This document shows positions 50,338 through 58,165 of a DNA stretch of 64,000 nt, one piece after another. Numbering within the stretch: position 1 is the first letter of the stretch; the number at the start of each line of letters is the position of its first letter. The DNA is from a virus, in the IMG/VR virus record IMGVR_UViG_3300034358_000032, positions 1 through 64,000 of that record; one strand, 5' to 3'. Below the pieces are notes generated by a model. That model saw only the letters and a list, made by a program, of their open reading frames with translations. It had not been told where the DNA came from and ran no database searches. The position numbers and the translations under genes were made by a program.

Positions 50338-50976
50338 ATGGTAGCAAACCTGTCCGAAGCCCGCTCCCACAACGTCGCGCCGGAGTTGTTCCTCAAGCAT
50401 TTCCGGGAAATCCGCGATTGCCAAAGAGCGCACGAAGACAGCGGAATGGCTCTGGCCAGGGCGAAGAAGTCGGCGAAGACCTCGGGCATCGACATGGATG
50501 CCCTCAAGATGTTGGAGCGGCTGGCTAAGAAGGATGACGACGAGGTCGAGGTCCAGCTTCGCCACGCCCGCGAATACGCTGTCTGGCTCGACATGCCGCT
50601 TGGTACGCAGCTTGGGCTGTTCGCCCCCAAGCTGGTGGACCTGCCGGTCGCAGCGGTGAAGCACGGGACCAAAGAGACACAGAAGATATGGGAAGCCGGC
50701 GCCCAAGGCCTGAAGGCCGGTCGCGACGGCGAAGGTGCGATGGATAATCCCTATCCGGCCGGCACCCCCGGCTTCGTCGAATGGTCCAAGCAGCATACCC
50801 TCGGCCTGGCCGAGCGCGCGACCGCCGCCCGCATGGGTGAGGACACCGAAGACGAGCGCCCCGCCGACATCGCCCCGGCAACACGCCGCGGCAAGCCCGC
50901 AGCACCGCGTGGCGCCAAGGCGCAGGCGGCTCTCGACAAGGCCCGTAGCCACCTCGGCGGCTCCGCCCTGAACTGA
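50338..50976 (+). CDS. Hypothetical protein with RMF-like motif
   Basis: A 212-residue protein. The N-terminal about 90 residues are helical and charged (coiled coil), starting MVANLSEARSHN. From about 120 the pattern GLKAGRDGEG, DNPYPAGTPGFVEW is the RMF (ribosome modulation factor) type repeat 'G..A...G....NPYP.GT....W' seen in several alphaproteobacterial phage proteins. Then a Lys/Ala-rich tail. No catalytic site. Possible ribosome- or nucleic-acid-binding role, inferred. Confidence 0.6.
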   Translation: MVANLSEARSHNVAPELFLKHFREIRDCQRAHEDSGMALARAKKSAKTSGIDMDALKMLERLAKKDDDEVEVQLRHAREYAVWLDMPLGTQLGLFAPKLVDLPVAAVKHGTKETQKIWEAGAQGLKAGRDGEGAMDNPYPAGTPGFVEWSKQHTLGLAERATAARMGEDTEDERPADIAPATRRGKPAAPRGAKAQAALDKARSHLGGSALN

Positions 50977-50982
50977 TGGGGC

Positions 50983-51417
50983 ATGGCCGTGGCGCGGCGG
51001 GCCCCCCTTACTCTCTACGCTCCACAGCAGAGCGAGCATCAACTGCAGGTGGACTGCACGAAGATGCTCAATCTCGTGCTGATCCCGGACGTGGTGTGGT
51101 CTGCGATCGATCATGCCCATTCTCTGGATCGCCGGGCCGGTCGGTACGGGGTGCCGATCGGCCTGATCGAGATGCAGAAGCGTAAGGCTCGCGGTGTTAA
51201 GGCCGGGATCTTCGACTACATCTTTTTCTATCAAAGGCGTGCGTTTCACATCGAACTGAAGCGCGACGCCGACGGCGATCTCTCAGCCGATCAGATCACA
51301 TGGGCCAAGGGCCTGATCGCCCAAGGCTTCGAGATCAAGATTTGCTGGACCAAGGATCAAGTCTTCAACACCGTCGCAGGCTGGGGCCTGACGCGGCCGG
51401 GAACCAAACTTCAATGA
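50983..51417 (+). CDS. VRR-NUC domain nuclease
   Basis: A 144-residue protein of the VRR-NUC family (PD-(D/E)XK fold). Catalytic Asp78 (GIFDYIFF), Glu91 and Lys93 (HIELKR), and Gln104 (SADQITW) are in order and spacing. Members cut branched or flapped DNA and, in phages, act in replication or recombination. It sits in the early plus-strand operon and overlaps the next gene as ATGA. Start 50983 follows the previous stop by six bases. Confidence 0.88.
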   Translation: MAVARRAPLTLYAPQQSEHQLQVDCTKMLNLVLIPDVVWSAIDHAHSLDRRAGRYGVPIGLIEMQKRKARGVKAGIFDYIFFYQRRAFHIELKRDADGDLSADQITWAKGLIAQGFEIKICWTKDQVFNTVAGWGLTRPGTKLQ

Positions 51418-51668
51418 TGAGTTGGACAGCACGCGCGCAACGTCGTGGCGCCGGAGTAACCTTCTTTCGCCCGCCGCTGGAACACATGCGGGAAAGCGGA
51501 TGGCACACCGTCGATACTCCGGATGGCATGAAGTCGCTGCAATGGCGGCCGGGGGTTGACCGATGGATCGACAGTTTCGGGCGTAAATATACAAGCGAAT
51601 ACGCCGGCGCTAACGGCTGGGTTTACGTCGCGTCGGCTGCCCCGCCGGATCACGCAGCCTCACGATGA
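51414..51668 (+). CDS. Hypothetical protein
   Basis: An 84-residue protein with a Trp/Arg-rich composition, starting MMSWTARAQRRG, and no recognised domain. It is coupled to both neighbours by four-base overlaps. Probably a small accessory of the early operon. Confidence 0.55.
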   Translation: MMSWTARAQRRGAGVTFFRPPLEHMRESGWHTVDTPDGMKSLQWRPGVDRWIDSFGRKYTSEYAGANGWVYVASAAPPDHAASR

Positions 51669-52132
51669 TACCAGAGCGGGACCTGCTGCGAGAACCAGCG
51701 GCCCCGCGCGCAACCGCGAGCGCAGCCGATCGCGTGCAATGGCTGCGCAACCGCATCCGTCATGTCGCTCGCGATCTGGCGGTACTCGAGGTATTGGCCA
51801 TCTTGCCGCCGGATCGGTCCGGCGAAGAACTGGGCATGATAGCCGACGCCTGGGGCGACAAGATCGGCGCCAATGACGACGTTATCCGCGCGGCCGTGCA
51901 GGCTGAGCGGGAAATCTCCGGCCAGGTAGCGGGCCGTCTCGTAGACCAGTTGCAGCGGACCGTGTTTGCGCTCGGTCGCGAGCACGCACCTGGACCGGAG
52001 ATTATGGCAGCGGCGGAGTCACTGTGTGAGCGACTGGCGGTGTTCGTGCCCGCCAAGCTGCTCCTCCGCCGCTGCCAGATGATAGCCAACCGCGCGTCCG
52101 CGCCCGCATCGCGGAGGCGTCGCTTTGGTTGA
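51665..52132 (+). CDS. Hypothetical helical protein
   Basis: A 155-residue Ala/Arg/Leu-rich helical protein with ATGA overlap upstream. Its end overlaps the next start (TTG at 52125) by eight bases, so it is co-translated with the ATPase. No domain recognised; a helicase-loading or DNA-binding role would fit the position but is not supported by motif. Confidence 0.55.
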   Translation: MIPERDLLREPAAPRATASAADRVQWLRNRIRHVARDLAVLEVLAILPPDRSGEELGMIADAWGDKIGANDDVIRAAVQAEREISGQVAGRLVDQLQRTVFALGREHAPGPEIMAAAESLCERLAVFVPAKLLLRRCQMIANRASAPASRRRRFG

Positions 52133-53372
52133 TACCGGGGATCCGTTTTGGGACGACATGCCGGAGGACATCCGCAAGGGCGGGCATCTGCGGGCAATCG
52201 ATGGCGTCGACACCGAACTGGTGTTCCGCGAGGCGCGGCTCCCTGATCCGACTACGATCCCGCCACGTCCCTGGCTCTACGGCACGCAGCTCCTACGCGG
52301 CTTCGTCTCCGTGCTGGTGGCGCCGGGCGGGGTAGGGAAGACAGGCTACGCAATGGGGGTGGCGTTGGCCCTGGCGTCCGGCCGCCCGATCTTCGGAGAA
52401 AAGATTTTCGTCCGCTGCAACGTCGCGGTGCTGAACCTTGAAGACCCGCTGGATGAACTCGAACGCCGGCTCGCGGCGCTGATGATCCACCACAACATGG
52501 ACCGCGAGGAGATCAAGGGCCGCTACTTCCTCTACTCCGCCGATGACCGCCGCATCACCATTGCCTCCCTGTCTGACGACGGCTCGGACATCGTCCACCC
52601 CGACGAAGCCGCGATGATCCGGGAGATCACCTCGCACAAGATCGGCGTGCTGGTGGTCGATCCATTTGCCGAGAGCCACGCCCTCGACGAGAACAGCAAT
52701 CCGCAGATGATTCGCGCGGCTGCGGCGTGGCGGCGGATCGCGCGCGCGACCGGCTGCGCAATCCTGCTGATCCATCATGTCCGCAAGGGCCTGGTCACCG
52801 ACATCGACAGCGCCAGAGGGGCCAAGGCTTTGACCGACAGCGCCAGGGTCGGCCTGTTGCTGGCACCGATGACGGTCGAAGAAGCCCACGAATTCGATAT
52901 CCGCATGGAGGACAGGACCGGGTTCGTGCGCCTCGATGACGCCAAGGCCAACATGGCCAAGAAGGCCGGCGTCGCGCGCTGGTTCCAGCTTGAGACCATA
53001 GAACTGCGCAACGTCTCGGAGGACTATCCGAACGGCGACCGGGTTGCCGCCATCGCCCGCTGGACCCCGCCATCCGTGATGGGCGAACTGACCACGGCTC
53101 AGTGCTGCGACGCACTGGACGCGATCGACAAAGGCCCGCGCCCCGGCGTCCGCTACACCAACCATTCGTCCGCCAAGGCGGCCAAGCGTTGGGCCGGACA
53201 AGTGCTCATCGAGCTCTACGGCGTCTCCGAGAGTCGGGCGGCCATTATCGTCCTGACGTGGATCAAAAGCGGGGTTCTGGAAGCCCGGCAATACCACGAC
53301 GACGAACAGCGCAAAGAGCGTTCCGGTTTGTTCTCAGTCGCAGCTAAGCGTCCGGGGAATGAGATCCGATGA
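52125..53372 (+). CDS. RepA/DnaB-like AAA_25 ATPase
   Basis: A 415-residue RecA-like helicase or ATPase. TTG start, GGAGG seven bases upstream. Walker A APGGVGKT at 66-73, Walker B GVLVVDP at 174-180 and the finger IHHVRKG at 216-222 are the usual RepA/AAA_25 pattern. The C-terminal 130 residues are a separate alpha-rich part. With the primase at 41326-42588 it is a good candidate for the replicative helicase or its loader. It overlaps the next small gene as ATGA. Confidence 0.82.
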   Translation: MVDTGDPFWDDMPEDIRKGGHLRAIDGVDTELVFREARLPDPTTIPPRPWLYGTQLLRGFVSVLVAPGGVGKTGYAMGVALALASGRPIFGEKIFVRCNVAVLNLEDPLDELERRLAALMIHHNMDREEIKGRYFLYSADDRRITIASLSDDGSDIVHPDEAAMIREITSHKIGVLVVDPFAESHALDENSNPQMIRAAAAWRRIARATGCAILLIHHVRKGLVTDIDSARGAKALTDSARVGLLLAPMTVEEAHEFDIRMEDRTGFVRLDDAKANMAKKAGVARWFQLETIELRNVSEDYPNGDRVAAIARWTPPSVMGELTTAQCCDALDAIDKGPRPGVRYTNHSSAKAAKRWAGQVLIELYGVSESRAAIIVLTWIKSGVLEARQYHDDEQRKERSGLFSVAAKRPGNEIR

Positions 53373-53515
53373 CGTTCCGTGCCGAATGTGCATACCGGCG
53401 CAGAGACGGCCGTTCACACCATAAAAACGCCGAGTATCGGCGCGTAAAGGCGGGTATTTCGGCGCAGAAAATCCGGGTCAAATCGGGCCCTGGCGCATTC
53501 GCAAATGGCCCGTAG
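53369..53515 (+). CDS. Very small basic protein
   Basis: A 48-residue basic protein (ATG at 53369 in an ATGA overlap; TAG at 53513-53515). Rich in Arg, Lys and His (YRRRDGRSHHKN), with the last bases overlapping the start of the next gene. No domain recognised. Coding is supported by the tight coupling on both sides rather than by similarity. Confidence 0.45.
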   Translation: MTFRAECAYRRRDGRSHHKNAEYRRVKAGISAQKIRVKSGPGAFANGP

Positions 53516-54242
53516 CAAGACCGGCGAAGACCTGAATCTGGTGGCGTCGCCCCTCCTGATTTCGATCGGAATCCGCGACCAGCAGGCGCTTGGTTGGATC
53601 AAGGTCAAAGCACCGGTGCTGCTGGCGATTGCGATGCAGCCGTTGCGGGACAGCAAGGCCGAGGCTGCCGCCGAACAGCAGGCGAGGGTGCAGCGAGTCG
53701 GCCGCGATCCGCTCGGCGTGGTTGACCTGGCCGACTACGGCCACTCGATCCGGCAGGTCGCGGTGCTGGACCATCGCGGGGTGACGCTGCGCGGGCCGGA
53801 CGTCGAACTGTCGGAGGCCGCCGACGTCTCCGCGCCCAATCGCTGCGTGCGCCGGGCCCGCCGTTCCGATCCGCTGCTGACCCTCGAACGCACCGGCTGC
53901 ATCTCCTCGCTTCAGCTCGAGGCCGCCGAGCGGCTACGCGACGACATCGAACGCAGCGCCGCCAGCATGCCGGCCGGGACGATGCCGGCGGCCCGCACGC
54001 CGCCGTGGGACAGGACGGGGGTCAGCGAGGCCCAGGTCGGCGCGATGGCTGCCGTCCGCGACGCAATAGCCGAGGTCGATGAGAACGACCGCCTGGCGCT
54101 GCTGTGGATGCTGGCAGGGGGCTCCGTAGCCGGGTTCTCCCGCATAGCCCGCCAGCACCACCAAACCGTCACCAATAGCCTGAGAACCGCCCTGGCGGCT
54201 CTGGTCAGGCATTACCGACTGCACCGATGGAGAGAGACTTGA
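53505..54242 (+). CDS. DUF6456-like HTH protein
   Basis: A 245-residue protein. An N-terminal region (about 1-50) with a helix is followed by PLLTLERTGCISSLQLEAAERLRDD and, at the end, a helix-turn-helix (ALLWMLAGGSVAGFSRIARQ) like the alphaproteobacterial DUF6456 family, which pairs an N-terminal segment with a sigma-like C-terminal HTH. Likely DNA-binding. Its stop overlaps the ParB-like start by TTGA. Its specific role is unknown. Confidence 0.6.
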   Translation: MARSKTGEDLNLVASPLLISIGIRDQQALGWIKVKAPVLLAIAMQPLRDSKAEAAAEQQARVQRVGRDPLGVVDLADYGHSIRQVAVLDHRGVTLRGPDVELSEAADVSAPNRCVRRARRSDPLLTLERTGCISSLQLEAAERLRDDIERSAASMPAGTMPAARTPPWDRTGVSEAQVGAMAAVRDAIAEVDENDRLALLWMLAGGSVAGFSRIARQHHQTVTNSLRTALAALVRHYRLHRWRET

Positions 54243-54865
54243 GCGAGACCAAACGAAAGCCTGCGACACGACCGCGGCTGTCCGACATTTCCATACCGAC
54301 GATCGAGATGGTGGCCGTTGCGGATCTCCGGCCGAACCCCAAGAACCCCAACAAGCATCCCGAGACGCAAATCCAGATGCTAATGGCGTCGCTGCAAAAG
54401 GACGGTCAGACCCGGCCGATTGTCGCCCGGCTCGCCAACAAGTCGATCATCGCCGGACATGGGGTGACGACAGCGGCGCGACGCCTCGGCTGGACCGAGC
54501 TGCGTACCGTGCTGCTGGACGTCGATGCGGAGACCGCCAACCGGCTGATGCTGGCGGACCAAAAGCTGACGACCCTGTCCGAACTGGAACGCGGCCGCGT
54601 CGCCGAACTGATGAGCGAGATCGGGGAAGGGGACTGGTTCTCGACCGGCTATTCGATCGAAGAAGCGGCGAAGGTCCTGCAAGGGTTTTCGGAAAAGGAA
54701 TTGGAAGTCTTCGAAATCGAAACCGCCACGGTGACCGATCTCTACTGGATCACGCTGCGCGGGCCACTGGCGGATCAGGCCATCGTCCTGCAAGCGGTTC
54801 GTAAGCTGGTCAAGGAACGCTTCCCTTCTGCGTCGATTGAACTCGGCACGACGGAGGATCAGTGA
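54239..54865 (+). CDS. ParB-like nuclease-fold protein
   Basis: A 208-residue protein. TTG at 54239 is chosen because it overlaps the previous stop (TTGA) and follows GGAGAG; an ATG at 54227 is an alternative. After a basic leader the ParB core reads LRPNPKNPNKHPETQIQ, SLQKDGQTRPIV, SIIAGHGVTTAARRLG and MLADQKLTT. The C-terminal half lacks the HTH of chromosomal ParB. Phage relatives of this type often accompany DNA methyltransferases; the SAM-binding protein nearby fits that. ATPase or CTPase activity is not inferable from motif alone. Confidence 0.85.
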   Translation: MSETKRKPATRPRLSDISIPTIEMVAVADLRPNPKNPNKHPETQIQMLMASLQKDGQTRPIVARLANKSIIAGHGVTTAARRLGWTELRTVLLDVDAETANRLMLADQKLTTLSELERGRVAELMSEIGEGDWFSTGYSIEEAAKVLQGFSEKELEVFEIETATVTDLYWITLRGPLADQAIVLQAVRKLVKERFPSASIELGTTEDQ

Positions 54866-54866
54866 T

Positions 54867-55133
54867 GTGGCAAGACGGGCTGCGCCGGTCAAACCCGTCG
54901 CGAAACCGACGCCGCACGGAACAGCGGGGGCTGACGACGTCCAAATCTGCTTTGCCTGCATGCGATGGCACCACGGACCGATCCCCTGCGACCATGATGC
55001 AACGCTGCCGTGCTTTACTTGTGGGAAGCCACGAGGTTACCGCTTCTCCGGCCCCACGCGCGAGCTGCTCGGCCGCGCCAACGAGTGCTTCAACTGCTGG
55101 TGGGCTGCGCAGCCGCCCGGCTCAATCCGGTAG
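54867..55133 (+). CDS. Small zinc-binding protein
   Basis: An 88-residue protein. GTG at 54867 is chosen for its position one base after the ParB-like stop and GGAGG nine bases before; the longer frame from 54837 overlaps ParB. Three CxxC pairs: ICFACMRW, PCFTCGKP and CFNCWW, suggesting two zinc sites. No specific family recognised. It may bind nucleic acid or join a complex with the neighbouring ParB and methyltransferase-like proteins. Confidence 0.6.
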   Translation: MARRAAPVKPVAKPTPHGTAGADDVQICFACMRWHHGPIPCDHDATLPCFTCGKPRGYRFSGPTRELLGRANECFNCWWAAQPPGSIR

Positions 55134-55137
55134 GAAC

Positions 55138-55419
55138 ATGGCAGACACACCACGTCTCTGCGACCACTGCGGCTACCTGATGACCGTCAACCACGCGGTT
55201 GACCCGGAGGCGAGGCCTCCCGGGGACGGCGACATCTCGGTCTGCGGCGGGTGCGGCTATCCGTACAGGCGGAACGCCGGGGCATGGGAGGCGATGACGC
55301 TTACCCACCTGCTGACGCTGAGCAGTGCCGAGCTGCACGAAATCGTGGAACTGCGCCTCATCGTCCTGAACTGGCGAGAGACCCAACCGGTGCCTGAGCC
55401 AAAAGGGAAACCGTCATGA
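55138..55419 (+). CDS. Zinc-ribbon protein
   Basis: A 93-residue protein. ATG at 55138 follows TAGGA. CDHCGYLM (CxxC) and VCGGCGYPY (CxxC) make a four-Cys zinc ribbon in the N-terminal half; the C-terminal half is helical. It resembles small phage zinc-ribbon proteins of unknown role. It overlaps the next gene by ATGA. Confidence 0.65.
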   Translation: MADTPRLCDHCGYLMTVNHAVDPEARPPGDGDISVCGGCGYPYRRNAGAWEAMTLTHLLTLSSAELHEIVELRLIVLNWRETQPVPEPKGKPS

Positions 55420-55562
55420 TAGTCACTCTCGGGATCGGCTTTGTCCTGGGCTACTGCTGGAGCGTGGCCCTGGACAACATGGAGGACGGCGGGGTTCTGG
55501 TCTTTATCATGCTGGCGTCGATCGGCGTGCTGGCGCTGATCTTCCTGTGGTCGGCGCAGTAG
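55416..55562 (+). CDS. Two-segment small membrane protein
   Basis: A 48-residue protein too short to be picked up easily. Two hydrophobic segments (about 2-18 and 27-45) with a charged turn (DNMEDGG) in between, so both ends probably face the same side. It is coupled to the zinc ribbon (ATGA) and to the methyltransferase-like gene two bases downstream. Role unknown, possibly membrane anchoring of the neighbouring complex. Confidence 0.6.
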   Translation: MIVTLGIGFVLGYCWSVALDNMEDGGVLVFIMLASIGVLALIFLWSAQ

Positions 55563-55563
55563 C

Positions 55564-56190
55564 ATGGACATCTCCGGCGACCTGCTGCGTTACGGGAAAA
55601 CCGACAACTCCCCGGCGGCGAACACGGCAAAGATACGGATCCGCGAAAACGTCCTGCAGATGCTCGGCGAGCAGCAAAGCCATGTGTTCGATGCCTTTGC
55701 GGGCGAAGGCACGATGTATCGCGGGGTCTGGAACCGGGCTGCTTCCTATATCGGGTGCGATAAGGGCGAGTTCGACGACGGCCGGCTCGCTTTCGCAAAG
55801 CTGGACACCCATCGCGTGCTTCGCGCCGTCGATCTGAGCCGGTGGAACCTGTTCGACATCGATCACCACGGTTCGCCCTGGGAAGCGGCCTACATCATCG
55901 CCCGACGCCGGCCGAGGCTTGAGCCGGGCGAGCTGCTCGGGGTCATCCTGACCGAAGGCACCGGGCTTAAGATGAACATGGGCGGGGTATCGAAAGCTCT
56001 CGCGACCATGGCGAAGATCCGCGTGCAGATGCCCGGGATGGGCGCCGCGCGCGGGGAGATCATCGACCGGGCGTTGATCGAATTGGGGCGCATGATGAAC
56101 GGGGAGATTGTCAAACGGTGGCAGGCTAACAGCGGCAAGGGGTCGCGCGTCGCGTATATCGGCCTGGTTTTCAAAGGTATTGGCTCATGA
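55564..56190 (+). CDS. SAM-dependent methyltransferase-like protein
   Basis: A 208-residue protein. HVFDAFAGEGTMYRGVW (about 41-57) is a class I SAM-binding motif I (D.f.G.G). IGCDKGEFD (about 62-70) would be motif II, and FDIDHHGSPWEAAY (about 96-109) occupies the catalytic motif position, resembling the DPFGSP of Trm1-type rather than DPPY of amino-methyltransferases. No target-recognition domain is visible. It could methylate DNA or RNA; next to a ParB-like protein a DNA target is the better guess. Confidence 0.65.
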   Translation: MDISGDLLRYGKTDNSPAANTAKIRIRENVLQMLGEQQSHVFDAFAGEGTMYRGVWNRAASYIGCDKGEFDDGRLAFAKLDTHRVLRAVDLSRWNLFDIDHHGSPWEAAYIIARRRPRLEPGELLGVILTEGTGLKMNMGGVSKALATMAKIRVQMPGMGAARGEIIDRALIELGRMMNGEIVKRWQANSGKGSRVAYIGLVFKGIGS

Positions 56191-56630
56191 GTAGCGCGGC
56201 AACCGTTGTGCGGGAATTCGAGACGCTGGCGAACTCGCCCGCGATGACGATGGCAGTCACCGCCTGGCGTGATCTGCTGATCGCAAACCACATGGACAGC
56301 GACCAGTTCCCGGTCGGCTGGGACCATCGGGCGCTCATCGCCTTTCGGGAGGAAAAAGCGATCGGCTTCCTGACATGGTCCGACCTGGCGTGGTCCAACA
56401 CGCTCCACGTCGTGCTGGCCTATGTCGTGCCCGCGTGCCGCCGTCAGCACGTCCATACGCTGATGTTCGGCGAGCTGGTGCGCCGAGCGCAGGAGTTGCA
56501 GCGGCCGGTCATCACCGGCGGGACGAGCATCTACAACAAGGCGATGCGTGCGACCTTCGCCGCTCAAGGCCGACAGGAAACCGCGGTGATGACGCGCTTT
56601 GTGGTGCCTAAGCCGGGAGCCCGACCGTGA
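56187..56630 (+). CDS. GNAT-fold acetyltransferase-like protein
   Basis: A 147-residue protein with the GNAT layout: HRALIAFREEKAIGFLTWSD (strands 2-4), HVVLAYVVPACRRQHVHTLM (motif A; here the acetyl-CoA loop Q/RxxGxG/A is replaced by RRQHVHT, so binding is uncertain), and a typical alpha4 with NKAMRATFAAQG. Overlaps its neighbours by ATGA and GTGA. It could modify a protein, a small molecule or, as the phage Mu Mom protein (also GNAT-like), DNA. The last is a speculation prompted by the methyltransferase and ParB neighbours. Confidence 0.65.
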   Translation: MSSAATVVREFETLANSPAMTMAVTAWRDLLIANHMDSDQFPVGWDHRALIAFREEKAIGFLTWSDLAWSNTLHVVLAYVVPACRRQHVHTLMFGELVRRAQELQRPVITGGTSIYNKAMRATFAAQGRQETAVMTRFVVPKPGARP

Positions 56631-57136
56631 GCAAAATGCCGTGGATTGACGATCCGGTCACGACGCCGCCCAGCCTGACGGGGCACTCGCGGGCATGGCG
56701 GGTTGACCTTGCGAAGATCAAGGCGTCCGGCCTCACGGTCGACAACGGGTGCGTGGCGTGCTGGCTGGTCGAGGCCCCTTGGGCGCATCCGATCTGGCAC
56801 AGCTATCGGATTTCGGTGGCCCACCTGCACCCGCTCGCCCGGGTGCCTGATCCGGTGATTTACCGGCCGGGGGCGACGCACGAAATGGTCGTCCTGGCGC
56901 TGGATCCGAGGGCGCCACGACAGCCCTTGCTCGATCGCGGCGAGGGGGAGCCGCTGTTCCCGGTGAACTTCGCAGCACAGATGATCGAAACCAATGACGC
57001 AACGGCTGCGCTAAAAGTTGAACGGGCAGTCGAAATGATAGTGGCTGGTCGCCTCAGTCCTGATACTGACTTTTTGAGCCATTGGAGCGCCCTTTTTGGC
57101 GACGACATGATGCTCGATCGGAGACTGAAACAGTGA
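56627..57136 (+). CDS. Hypothetical protein
   Basis: A 169-residue protein with a GTG start (GTGA overlap). Core strands such as CVACWLVEAP and HSYRISVAHLHPLA with Trp and His-rich patches; no known domain. It follows the GNAT protein and belongs to the same operon. Possible partner or substrate protein of unknown function. Confidence 0.55.
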   Translation: MSKMPWIDDPVTTPPSLTGHSRAWRVDLAKIKASGLTVDNGCVACWLVEAPWAHPIWHSYRISVAHLHPLARVPDPVIYRPGATHEMVVLALDPRAPRQPLLDRGEGEPLFPVNFAAQMIETNDATAALKVERAVEMIVAGRLSPDTDFLSHWSALFGDDMMLDRRLKQ

Positions 57137-57474
57137 ACATGATCGAACCGAAAGACATCGGGCGACCGGTGATTTATCGGAGCCACGGCGGCGACAAGAA
57201 CGAAGCAGGGATCATCTGCGGACTGAACAGTGCGGTAATCTTCGTCAGGTATGCAGGGCGCCAGCATTTGGAGGCGACCTATCCGCGAGACCTGGAATTT
57301 ATCCAGCCCGCGACGTTGTGCAGCGGCGGCTCGGCTGAGCAGAAGGCACGGCACTTCTACGACCAGGTGCTGGCGAAGACGTCGCTTGACCCCTCGCAAA
57401 TCTCAAACGCGATTGATCAGGACTGGACTGCGTATCTGCCTCTGGTGGTGGATGCGATGCCAGTAGCGGCCTAA
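57133..57474 (+). CDS. Hypothetical protein
   Basis: A 113-residue protein with a GTG start (GTGA overlap). The first half (KDIGRPVIYRSHGGDKNEAGIICG, with IFVRYAG following) looks like a small SH3-like or tail-associated barrel; the rest is helical. Similar small proteins occur in many phage early regions. No function assigned. Confidence 0.55.
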   Translation: MNMIEPKDIGRPVIYRSHGGDKNEAGIICGLNSAVIFVRYAGRQHLEATYPRDLEFIQPATLCSGGSAEQKARHFYDQVLAKTSLDPSQISNAIDQDWTAYLPLVVDAMPVAA

Positions 57475-57699
57475 ATGAGCTACCGCGTTTCAACCCATCG
57501 CGCCGGTCACTCGCTCTGGTGGTGGCGCGATAACACACCCATTCCAGCCGATCACGACAGTATCCGCCCGGCGACGCAGGCGGAGGCGGCGCTGATGGAC
57601 AAGATAGTCGAACAGGACGCCCGCCTCGGGGCGCCGCCGCTCGACATCTCGATCAGCCTGCTGGCGCTGATGGGCAACGCCAAACGACGAATCAACTAA
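57475..57699 (+). CDS. Small hypothetical protein
   Basis: A 74-residue protein starting MSYRVSTHRAGH, directly after the upstream stop. Trp-rich first half and helical C-terminus. Its stop overlaps the convergent gene at 57696 by four bases, closing the plus-strand operon 49961-57699. No domain recognised. Confidence 0.55.
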   Translation: MSYRVSTHRAGHSLWWWRDNTPIPADHDSIRPATQAEAALMDKIVEQDARLGAPPLDISISLLALMGNAKRRIN

Positions 57700-57926
57700 A
57701 GCGAGTCGATTTCTTCGGCGGCAAGGTCAAACCGGGCGAGCCTCATCGGAAACCCGGTTTGCTCCTTTACCAACTCAGCGTATGGGCGCAGGGAGCGCAT
57801 CCGGTCGAGATCGGCGCCGACCAGGGGCATCCACACCGGCTTTCCATCGACCATCAGCGCAGCTCCGGCGACGCCCTCGCCGTCGGGTTCGGTCACGACC
57901 CAGGCGTAGAGGCTGGTGATGATCAT
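57696..57926 (-). CDS. Small hypothetical protein
   Basis: A 76-residue protein, the last gene of the long minus-strand set that enters from the right of the window. Beta-rich (AWVVTEPDGEGVAGAALMVDG), no known domain. It overlaps the upstream gene by ATGA and the convergent gene at its end by four bases. Confidence 0.55.
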   Translation of the reverse strand: MIITSLYAWVVTEPDGEGVAGAALMVDGKPVWMPLVGADLDRMRSLRPYAELVKEQTGFPMRLARFDLAAEEIDSL

Positions 57927-58165
57927 GGCTCGTATTCCACAAAGAAAATCTCACCGGTCGTGGTGTTGGCAGCGTATTTCCGGCCTTCCGGCAGGCCGTG
58001 CTCGATAGCCGCCTCTCGGACCCGGTGATGCGGCAGCGTCTTGTCGATGATCGTTATCCCGGTCTCGAGGTTGACGGTGAACGTTGGGTTCTTAGCGGCA
58101 TCCTTGATGCGCGTGGCCTGCTCGGGCGTCAGGCGCTTGCCCGTGTCGGTTAACTTGGGTGTCAC
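57923..58165 (-). CDS. Small hypothetical protein
   Basis: An 80-residue protein starting MTPKLTDTGKRLTPEQATR. A helix is followed by a small beta sheet (TFTVNLETGITIID). Overlaps both neighbours by four bases. No family recognised. Confidence 0.55.
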   Translation of the reverse strand: MTPKLTDTGKRLTPEQATRIKDAAKNPTFTVNLETGITIIDKTLPHHRVREAAIEHGLPEGRKYAANTTTGEIFFVEYEP

